Assembly (NCBI RefSeq): GCF_018324205.1
Contig: NZ_AP023356.1
Coordinates: 868,001 to 932,000 of the forward strand
Direction of reading: 5' to 3'
DNA length: 64,000 nucleotides
Source: Actinoplanes ianthinogenes
GTDB taxonomy: Bacteria; Actinomycetota; Actinomycetes; Mycobacteriales; Micromonosporaceae
Position 1 is the first letter of the stretch. Each line of letters opens with the position of its first letter. Under the pieces are notes generated by a model that was not told the DNA's origin, searched no databases, and saw only the letters and a list, made by a program, of their open reading frames with translations. Position numbers and translations under genes: made by a program. Positions 7,735 through 15,504 of this stretch are shown one piece after another.

Positions 7735-9942
7735 GTGAGGGACAACCTCGCCCGGGCGGCGTGGCTGCTCGTGGCGGGCAGCGTGCCCGCCGCCGCCCTG
7801 ATGGTGGCCGGCGGTCACGGTGTCGCCTCGGCCGTGTACCTGATCGGGGTCCTGGTCTGTGTCCTGGCCGGCGGCGCCGGGATCCGGCACAACCTGACGA
7901 CCGGCCACCGGCGTCCCTGGCTCCTGCTGCTGGGCGCGCAGGCGGTGTCACTGATCGGCGAGTCCAGCCGGATGCTCCTGCACCTCGTGCTGCTGCCGAA
8001 CCTGGGACTGCTGCTCAGCTACCTGCTGCTCGCCGCCGGCGTGCTCGACCTGCTGCGGCGCAGCCGGGCCGCCGACGACGAACCGGCCCGGGTCGACGCG
8101 GTTCTTCTCGGCGTCGGATCGGCGCTGGTGGTGTGGTCGCTGTGGATCGAGCCGTGGATCGCCGGTGACGACACGCACTGGCAGAACCTGGTCGCCGCGG
8201 CGCTGCCGATGGTGACCGCGGCCCTGGTGGTGATCGTGCTGCCGATGCTGCTGCTGGGCCGGGCCGGCACCCCGGCACTGTGGTTCTTCACCGGCAGCGG
8301 CCTGGCGCTGCTGACCGCCGACGTCGTGCTGGCCGTCCGCGGCTGGTTCCCCACCGGGCCACATGCGATCCCGCTGCACGTGGTGGGCGCGATCTCGTTG
8401 CTCGCCTACGCCGCGAACTCGGCGTGCATGCTGCACCCCACCGTGGCGGTGCTCACCCGCCAGGTCGAGGGCCGGTCCCGGCGGCTGCGGGCGTCCCGGA
8501 CCGCGGCGATCGCCGCCGCGCTGTGCGCGCCGACCGTGCTGACCGTGGTGGCGCCGCCGACGACCACCCGGTTCGCCCTGGTCCGGGCGGTGCTCTCGAT
8601 CGCGCTGATCGCCACCGCGGTGTCCCGCATCGTCCGCTCGAACAACTCCCGGGACCGCGCCGAACGGCAGGCCCGCTGGCAGGCCGATCACGACGCGCTG
8701 ACCGGGCTGCCGAACCGCGACCTGCTCGTCGCCACGATCGCCGGCTGGCCGGCGGTCAGCGTGCTCTACCTGGACCTGGACCGGTTCCAGCTGATCAACG
8801 ACCACTGGGGGCACGAGGTCGGCGACGAGTTGCTCCGGGCGGTGGCCGGCCGAATCCGCGCCGAGGTCCACGCCGAGGACCTGGTCTGCCGGGTCGGCGG
8901 CGACGAGTTCATCGTGGCGGTCGCCGCTGCCCCGCCGCCGCGGGCCGGGAGCGATGCGGAGGCGCTGGCCGCGCGGCTGCTCACGGTGCTGGCCGCGCCG
9001 GTGCCCCTCTCGGTCGGCGCGGTCGACGTCACCGCCTCGATCGGCATCGCCCACTCCCCCGGCCGCCCCGACCCGGTGGAGCTGCTCCGCGACGCCGACA
9101 CCGCGGCATACCGCGCCAAGGACGCCGGCCGCAACCGCGCGGCCGTCTTCGACCCGGTCCTGCGCGAGCGGGTACGCACCCGGATGGCGCTGGAGCAGGC
9201 CCTGCGCGGCGCCCTCGCCAACGGCGAGCTCGACGTGCACTACCAGCCGATCATCGACCTGCGCACCGGACGGGTGGACGGCTACGAGGCGCTGATGCGC
9301 TGGACCCATCCCTCGCTGGGCGCGGTCTCCCCGGTCGACTTCATCCCGGTCGCCGAGGACACCGGACTGATCGTCCCGGCCGGCGCCTGGCTGCTGGAGG
9401 AGGCCGCCACCCGGCTCGTCCACTGGCGGACCACCGATGCCACCCTGCACGTCTCGGTGAACCTGGCCGTCCGCCAACTGCTCGAACCGGGCCTGCCCGA
9501 CCGCGTCCGCGACATCCTCGCCCGCACCGGGCTGCCCCCGGCCGGCCTCTGGCTGGAGGTCACCGAGTCCGGGCTGATGACCGATCTGGACACCTGCCTG
9601 GACGTGCTCTACCAGCTGCGGGCCCTCGGGGTCACGCTCTGCATCGACGACTTCGGCACCGGCTACTCGTCCCTGAGCTACCTGCAACGGCTCCCGGTCG
9701 CCATCGTGAAGGTCGACCGGGCCTTCATCGCGGGGGTCGGGGAGGGTGGGGCCAACGAGTCGATCGTCCGGGCGGTGCTCGCCATGTCGCAGGCTCTGGG
9801 GCACCGGGTGGTCGCCGAGGGCGTCGAGACAGCGGTGCAACGGGACTGGCTGCACGCCAGCGGCTGCGATTTCGGGCAGGGGTGGCTCTTCGGCAGGCCC
9901 CAGCCCGCCGACGCCGTCCGCCGGCCCGCCGAGGTCCGCTGA
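7735..9942 (+). CDS. Second membrane GGDEF-EAL protein
   Basis: About 735 residues from GTG at 7735. GGAG lies only 2 nt upstream, so the start is uncertain; an in-frame TTG at 7702 overlaps the glgC stop. The N-terminal third holds about nine membrane segments. GGDEF is intact (HDALTGLPNRDL near 319, RVGGDEF near 388) and lacks an obvious I-site. The EAL domain is intact (YEALMRW near 517, [31 protein letters not shown]). It shares architecture with the copy at 4240-6414 but their membrane parts differ clearly. That suggests an old duplication with separate input signals. Probably co-transcribed with glgC. Confidence 0.9.
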   Translation: MRDNLARAAWLLVAGSVPAAALMVAGGHGVASAVYLIGVLVCVLAGGAGIRHNLTTGHRRPWLLLLGAQAVSLIGESSRMLLHLVLLPNLGLLLSYLLLAAGVLDLLRRSRAADDEPARVDAVLLGVGSALVVWSLWIEPWIAGDDTHWQNLVAAALPMVTAALVVIVLPMLLLGRAGTPALWFFTGSGLALLTADVVLAVRGWFPTGPHAIPLHVVGAISLLAYAANSACMLHPTVAVLTRQVEGRSRRLRASRTAAIAAALCAPTVLTVVAPPTTTRFALVRAVLSIALIATAVSRIVRSNNSRDRAERQARWQADHDALTGLPNRDLLVATIAGWPAVSVLYLDLDRFQLINDHWGHEVGDELLRAVAGRIRAEVHAEDLVCRVGGDEFIVAVAAAPPPRAGSDAEALAARLLTVLAAPVPLSVGAVDVTASIGIAHSPGRPDPVELLRDADTAAYRAKDAGRNRAAVFDPVLRERVRTRMALEQALRGALANGELDVHYQPIIDLRTGRVDGYEALMRWTHPSLGAVSPVDFIPVAEDTGLIVPAGAWLLEEAATRLVHWRTTDATLHVSVNLAVRQLLEPGLPDRVRDILARTGLPPAGLWLEVTESGLMTDLDTCLDVLYQLRALGVTLCIDDFGTGYSSLSYLQRLPVAIVKVDRAFIAGVGEGGANESIVRAVLAMSQALGHRVVAEGVETAVQRDWLHASGCDFGQGWLFGRPQPADAVRRPAEVR

Positions 9943-9960
9943 TTCCCGATCAACACCCGC

Positions 9961-9978
9961 TTTCGGTACGTCCGGAGC
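9961..9978 (-). repeat. Dispersed 18-bp intergenic element, copy 1
   Basis: Read on the minus strand it is GCTCCGGACGTACCGAAA, 17 of 18 identical to the copies at 38615-38632 and 60340-60357. It lies 18 bp past the stop of the second GGDEF-EAL gene. All three copies are at or near gene ends, outside conserved coding parts. Confidence 0.6.
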
Positions 9979-10390
9979 ACCCCCGCCGTGCGGAAAGTCG
10001 CCTCCGCCACTCACCGCCGTGGCGCGCCCCAGGCCCCGGCTGGGTTCTGTCGGAAACCGGCCGAGACACCTGGCCGGACCACAAGAAACCGCGGGCAAGA
10101 CCTGGGCCGGCTTCGGGCCTTGCCTCGGCACCGGCGAGACACCCCTCCGGACCAGCCGAGACCGTGCGGCTCGCTCGGGCAAGCCTCGGTGGTGGCAGGA
10201 CAGCTCTCGGACCAGCCCCGGACCGCGCACTCCTCGGACGTGGGGCGGTGTGGGGGTTTGGGCGGACCACCGGGAGGGGCGGATCAGCCCGGATGCGGCC
10301 TCGCGGTGGTGAGGTCGCAGCGGCCTGGCGTCGGCGGCGGGACGGGGCAGCGCGGTTGGGGCGGTGTCGGGCGTACCGAAGGAAGGGTTT

Positions 10391-10483
10391 GGTCTTGACT
10401 CTCCCGTGGGCCGCGGGAGGTGGTCTTGGCTCTCCGATCGGTCGCGAAAGCTGGACTTGACTCTCCAGCTTGTCGAGGGTGGA
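10391..10483 (+). repeat. Three-copy 31-bp tandem repeat with core TTGACTCTCC
   Basis: The cores TTGACTCTCC (10395), TTGGCTCTCC (10426) and TTGACTCTCC (10457) are exactly 31 bp apart, each preceded by GG(T/A)C or GGAC. The first unit holds the inverted repeat CTCCCG-N7-CGGGAG. The array ends within the Shine-Dalgarno region of the gene at 10494, so it is probably a regulatory array for that gene; TTGACT resembles a -35 box. Confidence 0.6.
10448..10471 (+). promoter_or_regulatory. Perfect 8-bp-arm hairpin upstream of the YunG-like gene
   Basis: AAGCTGGA at 10448-10455 pairs with TCCAGCTT at 10464-10471 around the third TTGACTC core. It lies 22 bp before the GTG start, so it could be an operator or an mRNA hairpin. 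No regulator is recognised. Confidence 0.4.
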
Positions 10484-10493
10484 GGGTGGACTG

Positions 10494-10898
10494 GTGACGA
10501 TGACGGATGTGGACAGGATCGGGCCGGTGCTGCGGAGTGCGTGGGGGCGCGACACGTGTGATCCGCATGATCTGGCGGACTGGACTCCGGCGAATCCGGC
10601 TCGGGGGCAGTGCGGGGTGACGGCGCTGGTCGTGCGGGAGTTGCTGGGTGGGGAGCTGGTGCTCGGCGAGGTGTTCGTGGGTGAGGACAAGGTGGGGCAT
10701 CACTACTGGAACAGGCTGCCCGACGGGCGGGAGGTCGATTTCACGGCTGATCAGTTCCGGCCGGACGAGGTGGTGACCGGTGGGCGGGTTCAGGAGGTTC
10801 CGCCCGGGGCGCCGCAGCGGTGCCGGGGGCAGTATCAACTGCTGCGGGAGCGCGTGTTTGCCCAGCTCGGCGAGGGGAGGGAGGCTGCGGCCGGCTGA
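10494..10898 (+). CDS. YunG-like protein
   Basis: About 134 residues from GTG at 10494, chosen because GGAGGG ends 7 nt upstream; an ATG two codons later is possible. Visible features are SAWGRDTCDP at the N terminus, NPARGQCGVTALVV with a conserved-looking Cys near residue 40, and GHHYWNRLPDGREVDFTADQF, the recognisable YunG-family signature with a Cys, His and Asp arranged like a papain-type triad. The family function is not established. The gene stands alone between the 31-bp repeat array and the converging AraC regulator. Confidence 0.75.
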   Translation: MTMTDVDRIGPVLRSAWGRDTCDPHDLADWTPANPARGQCGVTALVVRELLGGELVLGEVFVGEDKVGHHYWNRLPDGREVDFTADQFRPDEVVTGGRVQEVPPGAPQRCRGQYQLLRERVFAQLGEGREAAAG

Positions 10899-10946
10899 GC
10901 GGCCGACGCTTCAGGGGTGGTCGCGGCGGGCCAGGACGCGGGTGTG

Positions 10947-11930
10947 TCAGGGGTGATCGCGGAGGGTGGTTGACGGGGGGACGCCGAAGCGGGCTCGGTA
11001 GGCGCCGGCGAAGCGGCCGAGGTGGGTGAATCCCCAGCGATAGGCGATGTCGCTGACGCTGGTGACGCTCGGGTCGGCGCGGGACAGCTCGGCGTGCACG
11101 TTGTCCAGGCGCAGCCGGCGCAGGTAGGTCATCGGGGACATGCCGACGTGCTGGCGGAAGGCGTCCTGGAGGACGCGGACACCGACGCCGGCGACCGCGG
11201 CCAGCTCACGCGTCGTGTACGGGCGCCACGGCTCGGCGTGCATGACGTCGAGCGCGCGCTTGACGGTGCGCGGGCGGTGCGGGCCCTGGAGCCCGGCCGG
11301 CTCCTCGCCGTAGGGGTGCTCGACGGTCAGGGCCAGGCCACTCACCACCATGTCGCGCCAGCGCGCGGCCATCCGCGGCTGGGTGGCCAGGCCCTCCGGG
11401 GCGCGCAGCTCGGACAGCAGCAGCCGGACCAGCGCCACCCAGGTCCGGCCCGGGCCGTCGACCAGGTCGAAGCTGGCGCCCAGCGGCATCGGTGAGACGA
11501 CCCGTTGGTCCAGCGCGGCGTCCAATTCGCGTTCCAGGGCGCCGCGCTCCACCTTGACGCTGAGCAGCCGGCAGGAGCCGGGCCAGTCCAGCTCGATGTC
11601 GCCGGTCGGGCGGTAAACCGCGGCCCGGGTCGGGTCGGCGAGCACCACGGTGCCGCGGTGCCGGGACCGGAGCACGCCGGTCAGCGGCACCAGCACGTGG
11701 TACGCCGTCTCCAGGGCGCCGATCGCGACCCGGATGTCGGTGCCGTACCCGACCTCGCCGACGGTGATCGGCCCGAGCTCCACCACGTCGGCGCTGAAGT
11801 CGAACCGGCCGGGGTCACCGACCGGGTCGATCCGCAGCGGCTCGTAGTAGACCTTGCGGCAGAACGCGCGGGCCTCCTCCACGTCGGTGGTGCGCAACGC
11901 GACGTGGATCGGGACATCACCGCCCGTCAT
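10947..11930 (-). CDS. AraC-family transcriptional regulator
   Basis: A 327-residue regulator. The N-terminal ~200 residues are an AraC-binding-2 type domain (HVLVPLTGVLRSRHRG; RPTGDIELDWPG). The C-terminal two-helix-turn-helix AraC domain includes YTTRELAAVAGVGVRVLQDAF and the signature MSPMTYLRRLRL followed by VSDIAYRWGFTHLGRFAGAY. It starts 9 bp after the stop of the His-rich protein gene on the same strand, so it is likely the last gene of the DUF4331 operon and may regulate it. The inducer is unknown. Confidence 0.92.
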   Translation of the reverse strand: MTGGDVPIHVALRTTDVEEARAFCRKVYYEPLRIDPVGDPGRFDFSADVVELGPITVGEVGYGTDIRVAIGALETAYHVLVPLTGVLRSRHRGTVVLADPTRAAVYRPTGDIELDWPGSCRLLSVKVERGALERELDAALDQRVVSPMPLGASFDLVDGPGRTWVALVRLLLSELRAPEGLATQPRMAARWRDMVVSGLALTVEHPYGEEPAGLQGPHRPRTVKRALDVMHAEPWRPYTTRELAAVAGVGVRVLQDAFRQHVGMSPMTYLRRLRLDNVHAELSRADPSVTSVSDIAYRWGFTHLGRFAGAYRARFGVPPSTTLRDHP

Positions 11931-11939
11931 GGCTACACC

Positions 11940-12317
11940 CTAGACCGAGAGGAGCGTCCTCCCGGGGATCGCGTGCTCCGGCCAGGTGAACTCGGCGACG
12001 TGTCCACCGTGCACCAGCACCTCGGCCAGCGGGTCCGGTCCGTCGGCCCAGACCGCGTACCGGCCCTCGGGCAGGCTGTCGATCACGACGCAGTAGGTGA
12101 CGCCGCCGCGGACGTACCGGGCCCGGACCGCGGCGTGCTGCCGCTGGTCCGGCGCGCCCGCCGGGCTGATCTCGATCTCGTGCCCGTGCTCCCGGGCCGA
12201 GGTGTGGATGATCAGCGCGCCGATCCCGCCGCCGATGTTCAGCATCACGGTGCCCTGCCCGGACGGGGCGAGCGTGTGGTGGTGGTGATGATGACCGTGT
12301 CCGTGATCGTGGCTCAT
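11940..12317 (-). CDS. Histidine-rich small protein of the DUF4331 operon
   Basis: A 125-residue protein whose N terminus MSHDHGHGHHHHHHTLAP holds nine His in 14 residues, a likely metal-binding tail. The rest is beta-rich without membrane segments or signal peptide (VMLNIGGGIGALIIHTSA; YCVVIDSLPEGRYAVW), with an immunoglobulin-like or cupredoxin-like feel but no recognised family. Its ATG overlaps the TGA of the DUF4331 gene by 4 bp, and the AraC regulator follows after 9 bp. Coupling to an exported DUF4331 protein suggests metal delivery or sensing; this is inference. Confidence 0.75.
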   Translation of the reverse strand: MSHDHGHGHHHHHHTLAPSGQGTVMLNIGGGIGALIIHTSAREHGHEIEISPAGAPDQRQHAAVRARYVRGGVTYCVVIDSLPEGRYAVWADGPDPLAEVLVHGGHVAEFTWPEHAIPGRTLLSV

Positions 12318-13705
12318 GCCGGCACCGAGAATCCGTCGAAGGGAGTACCCAGGTAGGGGAAGTGCTTGAGCAGCCCGGCGCTCGCGTCCTTGATGCTCAG
12401 GCCCTGCTCGACCAGGGCCGCCGCGGCGTCCGGGGTGAACTTCTTGTCGACCAGCGGCACGGTGACCCCGGCGATGGCCCGCAGCGAGATGGAGACGACG
12501 TCGTCGGCGATCCGGCGGCCGTTGGGGAAGCCTGCCACGTCACCGCCCACCACGCCGAACTTGTTCGGCTTCGCGGCCGGCGGGATCGCGGTGTTCAGCC
12601 GCAGCATGTCGGCCTGCAGCGCGCCGGTGTTGTTCTGGAAGCCGTCGATCAGCCCGGCCGGGATGCCGGTCAGCAGGATGGCGAGCAGGTCGGCCCGGTC
12701 CTTGCCGGCCTTGTTCAGGTCGGCGAGCTTGTCGAACAGGCCCGGGTAGAGCACCGGCAGCAGCGACGCCAGCTCCGGCTTGGCGACGAACTCGGCGAAC
12801 TTCTTGTCCTCGCTCGGCGGCAGGCTGTTCCACTTGTCCTTCTGCGCCATCGGCACGATGACCTCGTTGAACAGCGGGTTGCCCAGCCGCGACACCTGCA
12901 CCTGCGGGCCGACGTAGACCTCGCCGCTCTTGCTGTCGCCGCGCACCTGCACCTGACGGCGGCTGGCCGAGGTCCACACCCCGATCACCGCGCCGGCGTC
13001 GGTGGCCTTGACCCGCTTCTTGCCGTCCCGGCGGACCATGTGCAGCGGGATCTGCACCGCGATGCTGTGCACGTTGGTCTGGTCGGTCGCGTTGACCGCC
13101 TTGCCGGCGTAGTTGAACAGCTTCTGGCCGACCAGGTGCTTGTCCTGGAACGGGCGCAGCGTGCCCAGGTCGAAGATGGCGCCCAGGTCGACGAAGAACG
13201 CGTCGGCGCGCTGCCCGGCGAAGACCTTCTCACCGGTCTTCAGCTTGTGCACGGCGTCCTTGGCGAGACCCTCGTAGTCGGCGATCGAGATCTTGCCGAC
13301 GTTGCACGGCGGGCAGGGCAGCTTCTTGGCGAGCACGGTGCTCTTGCCGTGGCTGTCGACCTTGGTCACCGAGAAGAACTGCCGGCGGTTCCAGTTCTCA
13401 CTGTCCAGCGATTCGATCGGCCCGGTGTTGTACAGGAAGGTCTTGTCATTGCGCAGTTCAGTGACGAACCGGAACTGATAGGTGATGTCCGGGCGGGCAT
13501 CGCCGTTCGCGTCGATGTGGATTTCGTAGAGCACGTCGTCGCCGAACTCGAAGAAGTTCGGGCCGCTCGCCGGAATCTGCAAGGGCACGTAGTTCGCGAT
13601 GATGGTGACCGTATCCGGGTCGTCGGGGCTGACGAACGCGTACAGGTCGGAACTGTCGGCGACCGGGTCCTTGCTGATTTCCGGCGCTTCGCGGTGAGAA
13701 GACAT
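12314..13705 (-). CDS. DUF4331 family protein
   Basis: A 463-residue protein beginning MSSHREAPEISKDPVADSSD, the hallmark start of DUF4331 (SSHREAP, then DLYAF). It continues with NYVPLQIPASGPNFFEFGDD and repeated beta-rich segments. No clear signal peptide is seen. A pair of Cys in LPCPPCNVGKI is notable and could bind a metal. The start is supported by an AGAGGA Shine-Dalgarno. It follows a small Tat-exported protein (20-bp gap) and precedes the His-rich gene (ATGA overlap). Family function is undetermined; members are often linked to ECF sigma factors, which fits the ECF-like promoter upstream of this operon. Confidence 0.9.
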   Translation of the reverse strand: MSSHREAPEISKDPVADSSDLYAFVSPDDPDTVTIIANYVPLQIPASGPNFFEFGDDVLYEIHIDANGDARPDITYQFRFVTELRNDKTFLYNTGPIESLDSENWNRRQFFSVTKVDSHGKSTVLAKKLPCPPCNVGKISIADYEGLAKDAVHKLKTGEKVFAGQRADAFFVDLGAIFDLGTLRPFQDKHLVGQKLFNYAGKAVNATDQTNVHSIAVQIPLHMVRRDGKKRVKATDAGAVIGVWTSASRRQVQVRGDSKSGEVYVGPQVQVSRLGNPLFNEVIVPMAQKDKWNSLPPSEDKKFAEFVAKPELASLLPVLYPGLFDKLADLNKAGKDRADLLAILLTGIPAGLIDGFQNNTGALQADMLRLNTAIPPAAKPNKFGVVGGDVAGFPNGRRIADDVVSISLRAIAGVTVPLVDKKFTPDAAAALVEQGLSIKDASAGLLKHFPYLGTPFDGFSVPA

Positions 13706-13725
13706 TCTGTCGTGATCCTCTTCGG

Positions 13726-14001
13726 TTAGCGGCCGGCGTGCTTGAGCAGCTGGGCAGCGAGCTTCTTGTCGGTGACGGTCTTTTTGGAATCGCCGGAGAA
13801 GAGGTCGATGGTCCCCTTCTTGGCGTCCCGCACCGAGACGATCAGCGGTGAGTTGTTGGCCGACGTGGTCTCGTTCTCACCGGCCAGGGAGAGTCCGGCG
13901 ACGGAAACGGCCGAGACTCCGACACCGGCGGCGGTGAGCGCCAGCATCCGGCGGCGGTTGAACCGCGGGAACGCCTGGGCACGGTAGCGACTACGACTCA
14001 T
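13726..14001 (-). CDS. Small Tat-exported protein, first gene of the DUF4331 operon
   Basis: A 91-residue protein from ATG at 14001. A twin-arginine-type signal (FNRRRMLALTAAGVGVSAVS) is followed by a short mature part with PLIVSVRDAKKGTIDLFSG, a pattern seen in small proteins next to DUF4331 genes. An upstream in-frame ATG at 14043 is less likely because GAAAGG precedes 14001. It lies 20 bp ahead of the DUF4331 gene and 58 bp downstream of an ECF-like promoter. Function unknown. Confidence 0.8.
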   Translation of the reverse strand: MSRSRYRAQAFPRFNRRRMLALTAAGVGVSAVSVAGLSLAGENETTSANNSPLIVSVRDAKKGTIDLFSGDSKKTVTDKKLAAQLLKHAGR

Positions 14002-14058
14002 GCTGGGCCTTTCGTCTGTTGGGGGGCCGGACGGGCGTTGCATTGTCGACGCCGGTGA

Positions 14059-14095
14059 TTACGGGATTGGAGATCGAGGAGTTCAAAACTTTTTT
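14059..14095 (-). promoter_or_regulatory. ECF-sigma-like promoter of the DUF4331 operon
   Basis: Read on the minus strand: AAAAAAGTTTTGAAC, then 17 nt, then CGTAA. TGAAC is at 14081-14085 and CGTAA at 14059-14063. The same TGAAC-N17-CG(T/A)A arrangement is found upstream of the LPMO, YcnI-like and giant-protein genes. ECF assignment is from the AAC/CGT pattern and spacing. Confidence 0.55.
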
Positions 14096-14106
14096 CCAGG
14101 GATCTC

Positions 14107-15000
14107 TCAGGGGCGGCGGCGACGGCGTCCTAGCAGGGCAATTACGCCGGCGATCACCGCAGCGCCGAGGGCGCCGGCGATCAGCCAGTGGCCGACGTCG
14201 GTGGAGTCCTGACTCGTGGCGGCGGCCAGCACCGGTTCGGCGGACGTCTCCGCCGCTGTGGGGGCCGTCTCCGCCGGGGCGGGGGTCGTCCTGTCGGGAG
14301 TCGCGGGCGCCTTGGTCGTGATCGGGGCCGCCTTCGTGGTTGCCGCCTTGGCCGGCGCCGTGGTCGGCGCCGCGGTCGGCGCCTTGGTTGCGGCCGCCGG
14401 GAACACCAGGTCGGAGCAGGAGTAATAGGTGTCCGGGGTGCTGGACGTCTCCCACACGACATAGAGCATGTGCCGCCCGGCCCGCTCCGGCAGTGTCACC
14501 TTCATCCGGTACGCGCCCCCGGTCAGCGGCGGGTCGGTGAACGACGCCAGGGGCTTGCTGCCCAGGTCGTCCCAGCGCAGCCGCTCCGATGGGTCGTATC
14601 CGGGCTTGGTCAGGAAAATCCGGAACTCTCCCTGGTGCGGGATGGTCCCCCGGTAGGCGATCTTCAACGTCTGCCCGGACTTCACCTCCGTCGCCGGGAA
14701 GTCGTCGCGGGGCAGATCCAGGCCCCGATAGGCGTCCAGTCCCCCGCTGCACAGCTTCCCGTCCGGCACGACCTTCCGATCGTTGCCGTTCACGTTCGCG
14801 ATCCGCAGGTTGTCGAACGCCCCGATGAACCCGCCGGTCGCGGCCTTGGCCGCCTTGCACGCCGGCGCGGAGGTCTGCGTCCCGTTCCCGGCGCAGGCCG
14901 CTGACCGGCTGATCGGCGTGGTCGGCGCGCCGTGGGCGTACACCGGCCCGGCCGGCACGACAATGGCCACGACGGCCGCCGCAACGATGAAGGTACGCAC
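14107..15000 (-). CDS. AA10 lytic polysaccharide monooxygenase, membrane-anchored
   Basis: About 297 residues from GTG at 15000, which has GGGGAG 5 nt upstream; a GTG at 15021 lacks this. A Sec signal ends ...GPVYA, leaving a mature N-terminal His (HGAPTT), the first ligand of the copper histidine brace. The second His is in IPHQGEFRIFLTK, and YYSCSDLVF gives the axial-position Phe. AA10 enzymes oxidatively cleave chitin or cellulose. After the domain comes a Thr/Ala/Pro linker (residues about 205-262) and a C-terminal membrane helix with an RRRRR tail, so it is tethered instead of carrying a binding module. An ECF-like promoter lies 52 bp upstream. Confidence 0.92.
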   Translation of the reverse strand: MRTFIVAAAVVAIVVPAGPVYAHGAPTTPISRSAACAGNGTQTSAPACKAAKAATGGFIGAFDNLRIANVNGNDRKVVPDGKLCSGGLDAYRGLDLPRDDFPATEVKSGQTLKIAYRGTIPHQGEFRIFLTKPGYDPSERLRWDDLGSKPLASFTDPPLTGGAYRMKVTLPERAGRHMLYVVWETSSTPDTYYSCSDLVFPAAATKAPTAAPTTAPAKAATTKAAPITTKAPATPDRTTPAPAETAPTAAETSAEPVLAAATSQDSTDVGHWLIAGALGAAVIAGVIALLGRRRRRP

Positions 15001-15051
15001 GGTGACTCCCCGGCGGATCACACGACCGGGACGTTCCCGGTCACCCGGGAG

Positions 15052-15078
15052 ATACGGAGATCCGGCACCGCTCGTTCA
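15052..15078 (-). promoter_or_regulatory. ECF-sigma-like promoter of the LPMO gene
   Basis: On the minus strand TGAAC (15074-15078), 17 nt, CGTAT (15052-15056). Same spacing as the DUF4331-operon promoter. It is 52 bp from the GTG start. Confidence 0.5.
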
Positions 15079-15135
15079 GTGACCACCCGGCTGTGATTGC
15101 ATGACCGAGTCCGGCAACACCAAACGGGAGGATTC

Positions 15136-15504
15136 ATGAACAAGCCCGACGTCGGTCCCATCCCCGACGAAGCGCCCGCCGATCTCGTGATCGAGGACAT
15201 CGTCGAGGGCACCGGCCCGGAGGCCAAGCCCGGCGAGTACGTCAGCGTCCACTACGTGGGCGTCGCCCAGTCGACGGGTAAGGAGTTCGACGCCTCCTAC
15301 AACCGTGGCCAGGCGCTCGGTTTCCGGGTCGGCGGCCAGCAGGTCATCGCCGGCTGGGATCAGGGCGTGGCCGGGATGAAGGTGGGCGGCCGCCGCAAGC
15401 TGACCATCCCGCCGCACCTCGGTTACGGCTCGGCCGGCGCCGGTGGCGTGATCAAGCCGAACGAGACCCTGATCTTCGTGGTGGATCTGGTCGAGGTTCA
15501 CTGA
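15136..15504 (+). CDS. FKBP-type peptidyl-prolyl isomerase
   Basis: A 122-residue single-domain FKBP from ATG at 15136 with GGGAGG 4 nt upstream. The signature residues are present: VSVHYVGV, GKEFDASYNRG, the FRVGGQQVIAGWDQGVAGM core with the binding-pocket Trp, GGRRKLTIPPHLGYG and the C-terminal FVVDLVEV strand. It has no signal peptide, so it acts in the cytoplasm on prolyl peptide bonds during folding. Its last 53 bp overlap the end of the convergent gene at 15452-16129. Confidence 0.96.
   Translation: MNKPDVGPIPDEAPADLVIEDIVEGTGPEAKPGEYVSVHYVGVAQSTGKEFDASYNRGQALGFRVGGQQVIAGWDQGVAGMKVGGRRKLTIPPHLGYGSAGAGGVIKPNETLIFVVDLVEVH

Larger units (their letters stand above)
9943..10493. other. Intergenic stretch of 551 bp without a convincing gene
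   Basis: No reading frame here shows a family motif or consistent codon bias. It holds a copy of the dispersed GCTCCGG(G/A)CGTACCGAAA element in inverse orientation (9961-9978), a partial opposite-facing copy (CGTACCGAA at 10372-10380), a three-copy 31-bp repeat (10391-10483) and a hairpin (10448-10471). The two CGTACCGAA copies face each other and bracket about 400 bp. Confidence 0.6.

Noticed and set aside
10395-10420. MerR-type promoter (TTGACT with a 19-bp spacer holding an inverted repeat)
   Set aside because: The position 19 bp after TTGACT reads GTGGTC, not a -10 box, and no MerR gene is nearby. The 31-bp repeat explains the pattern better.
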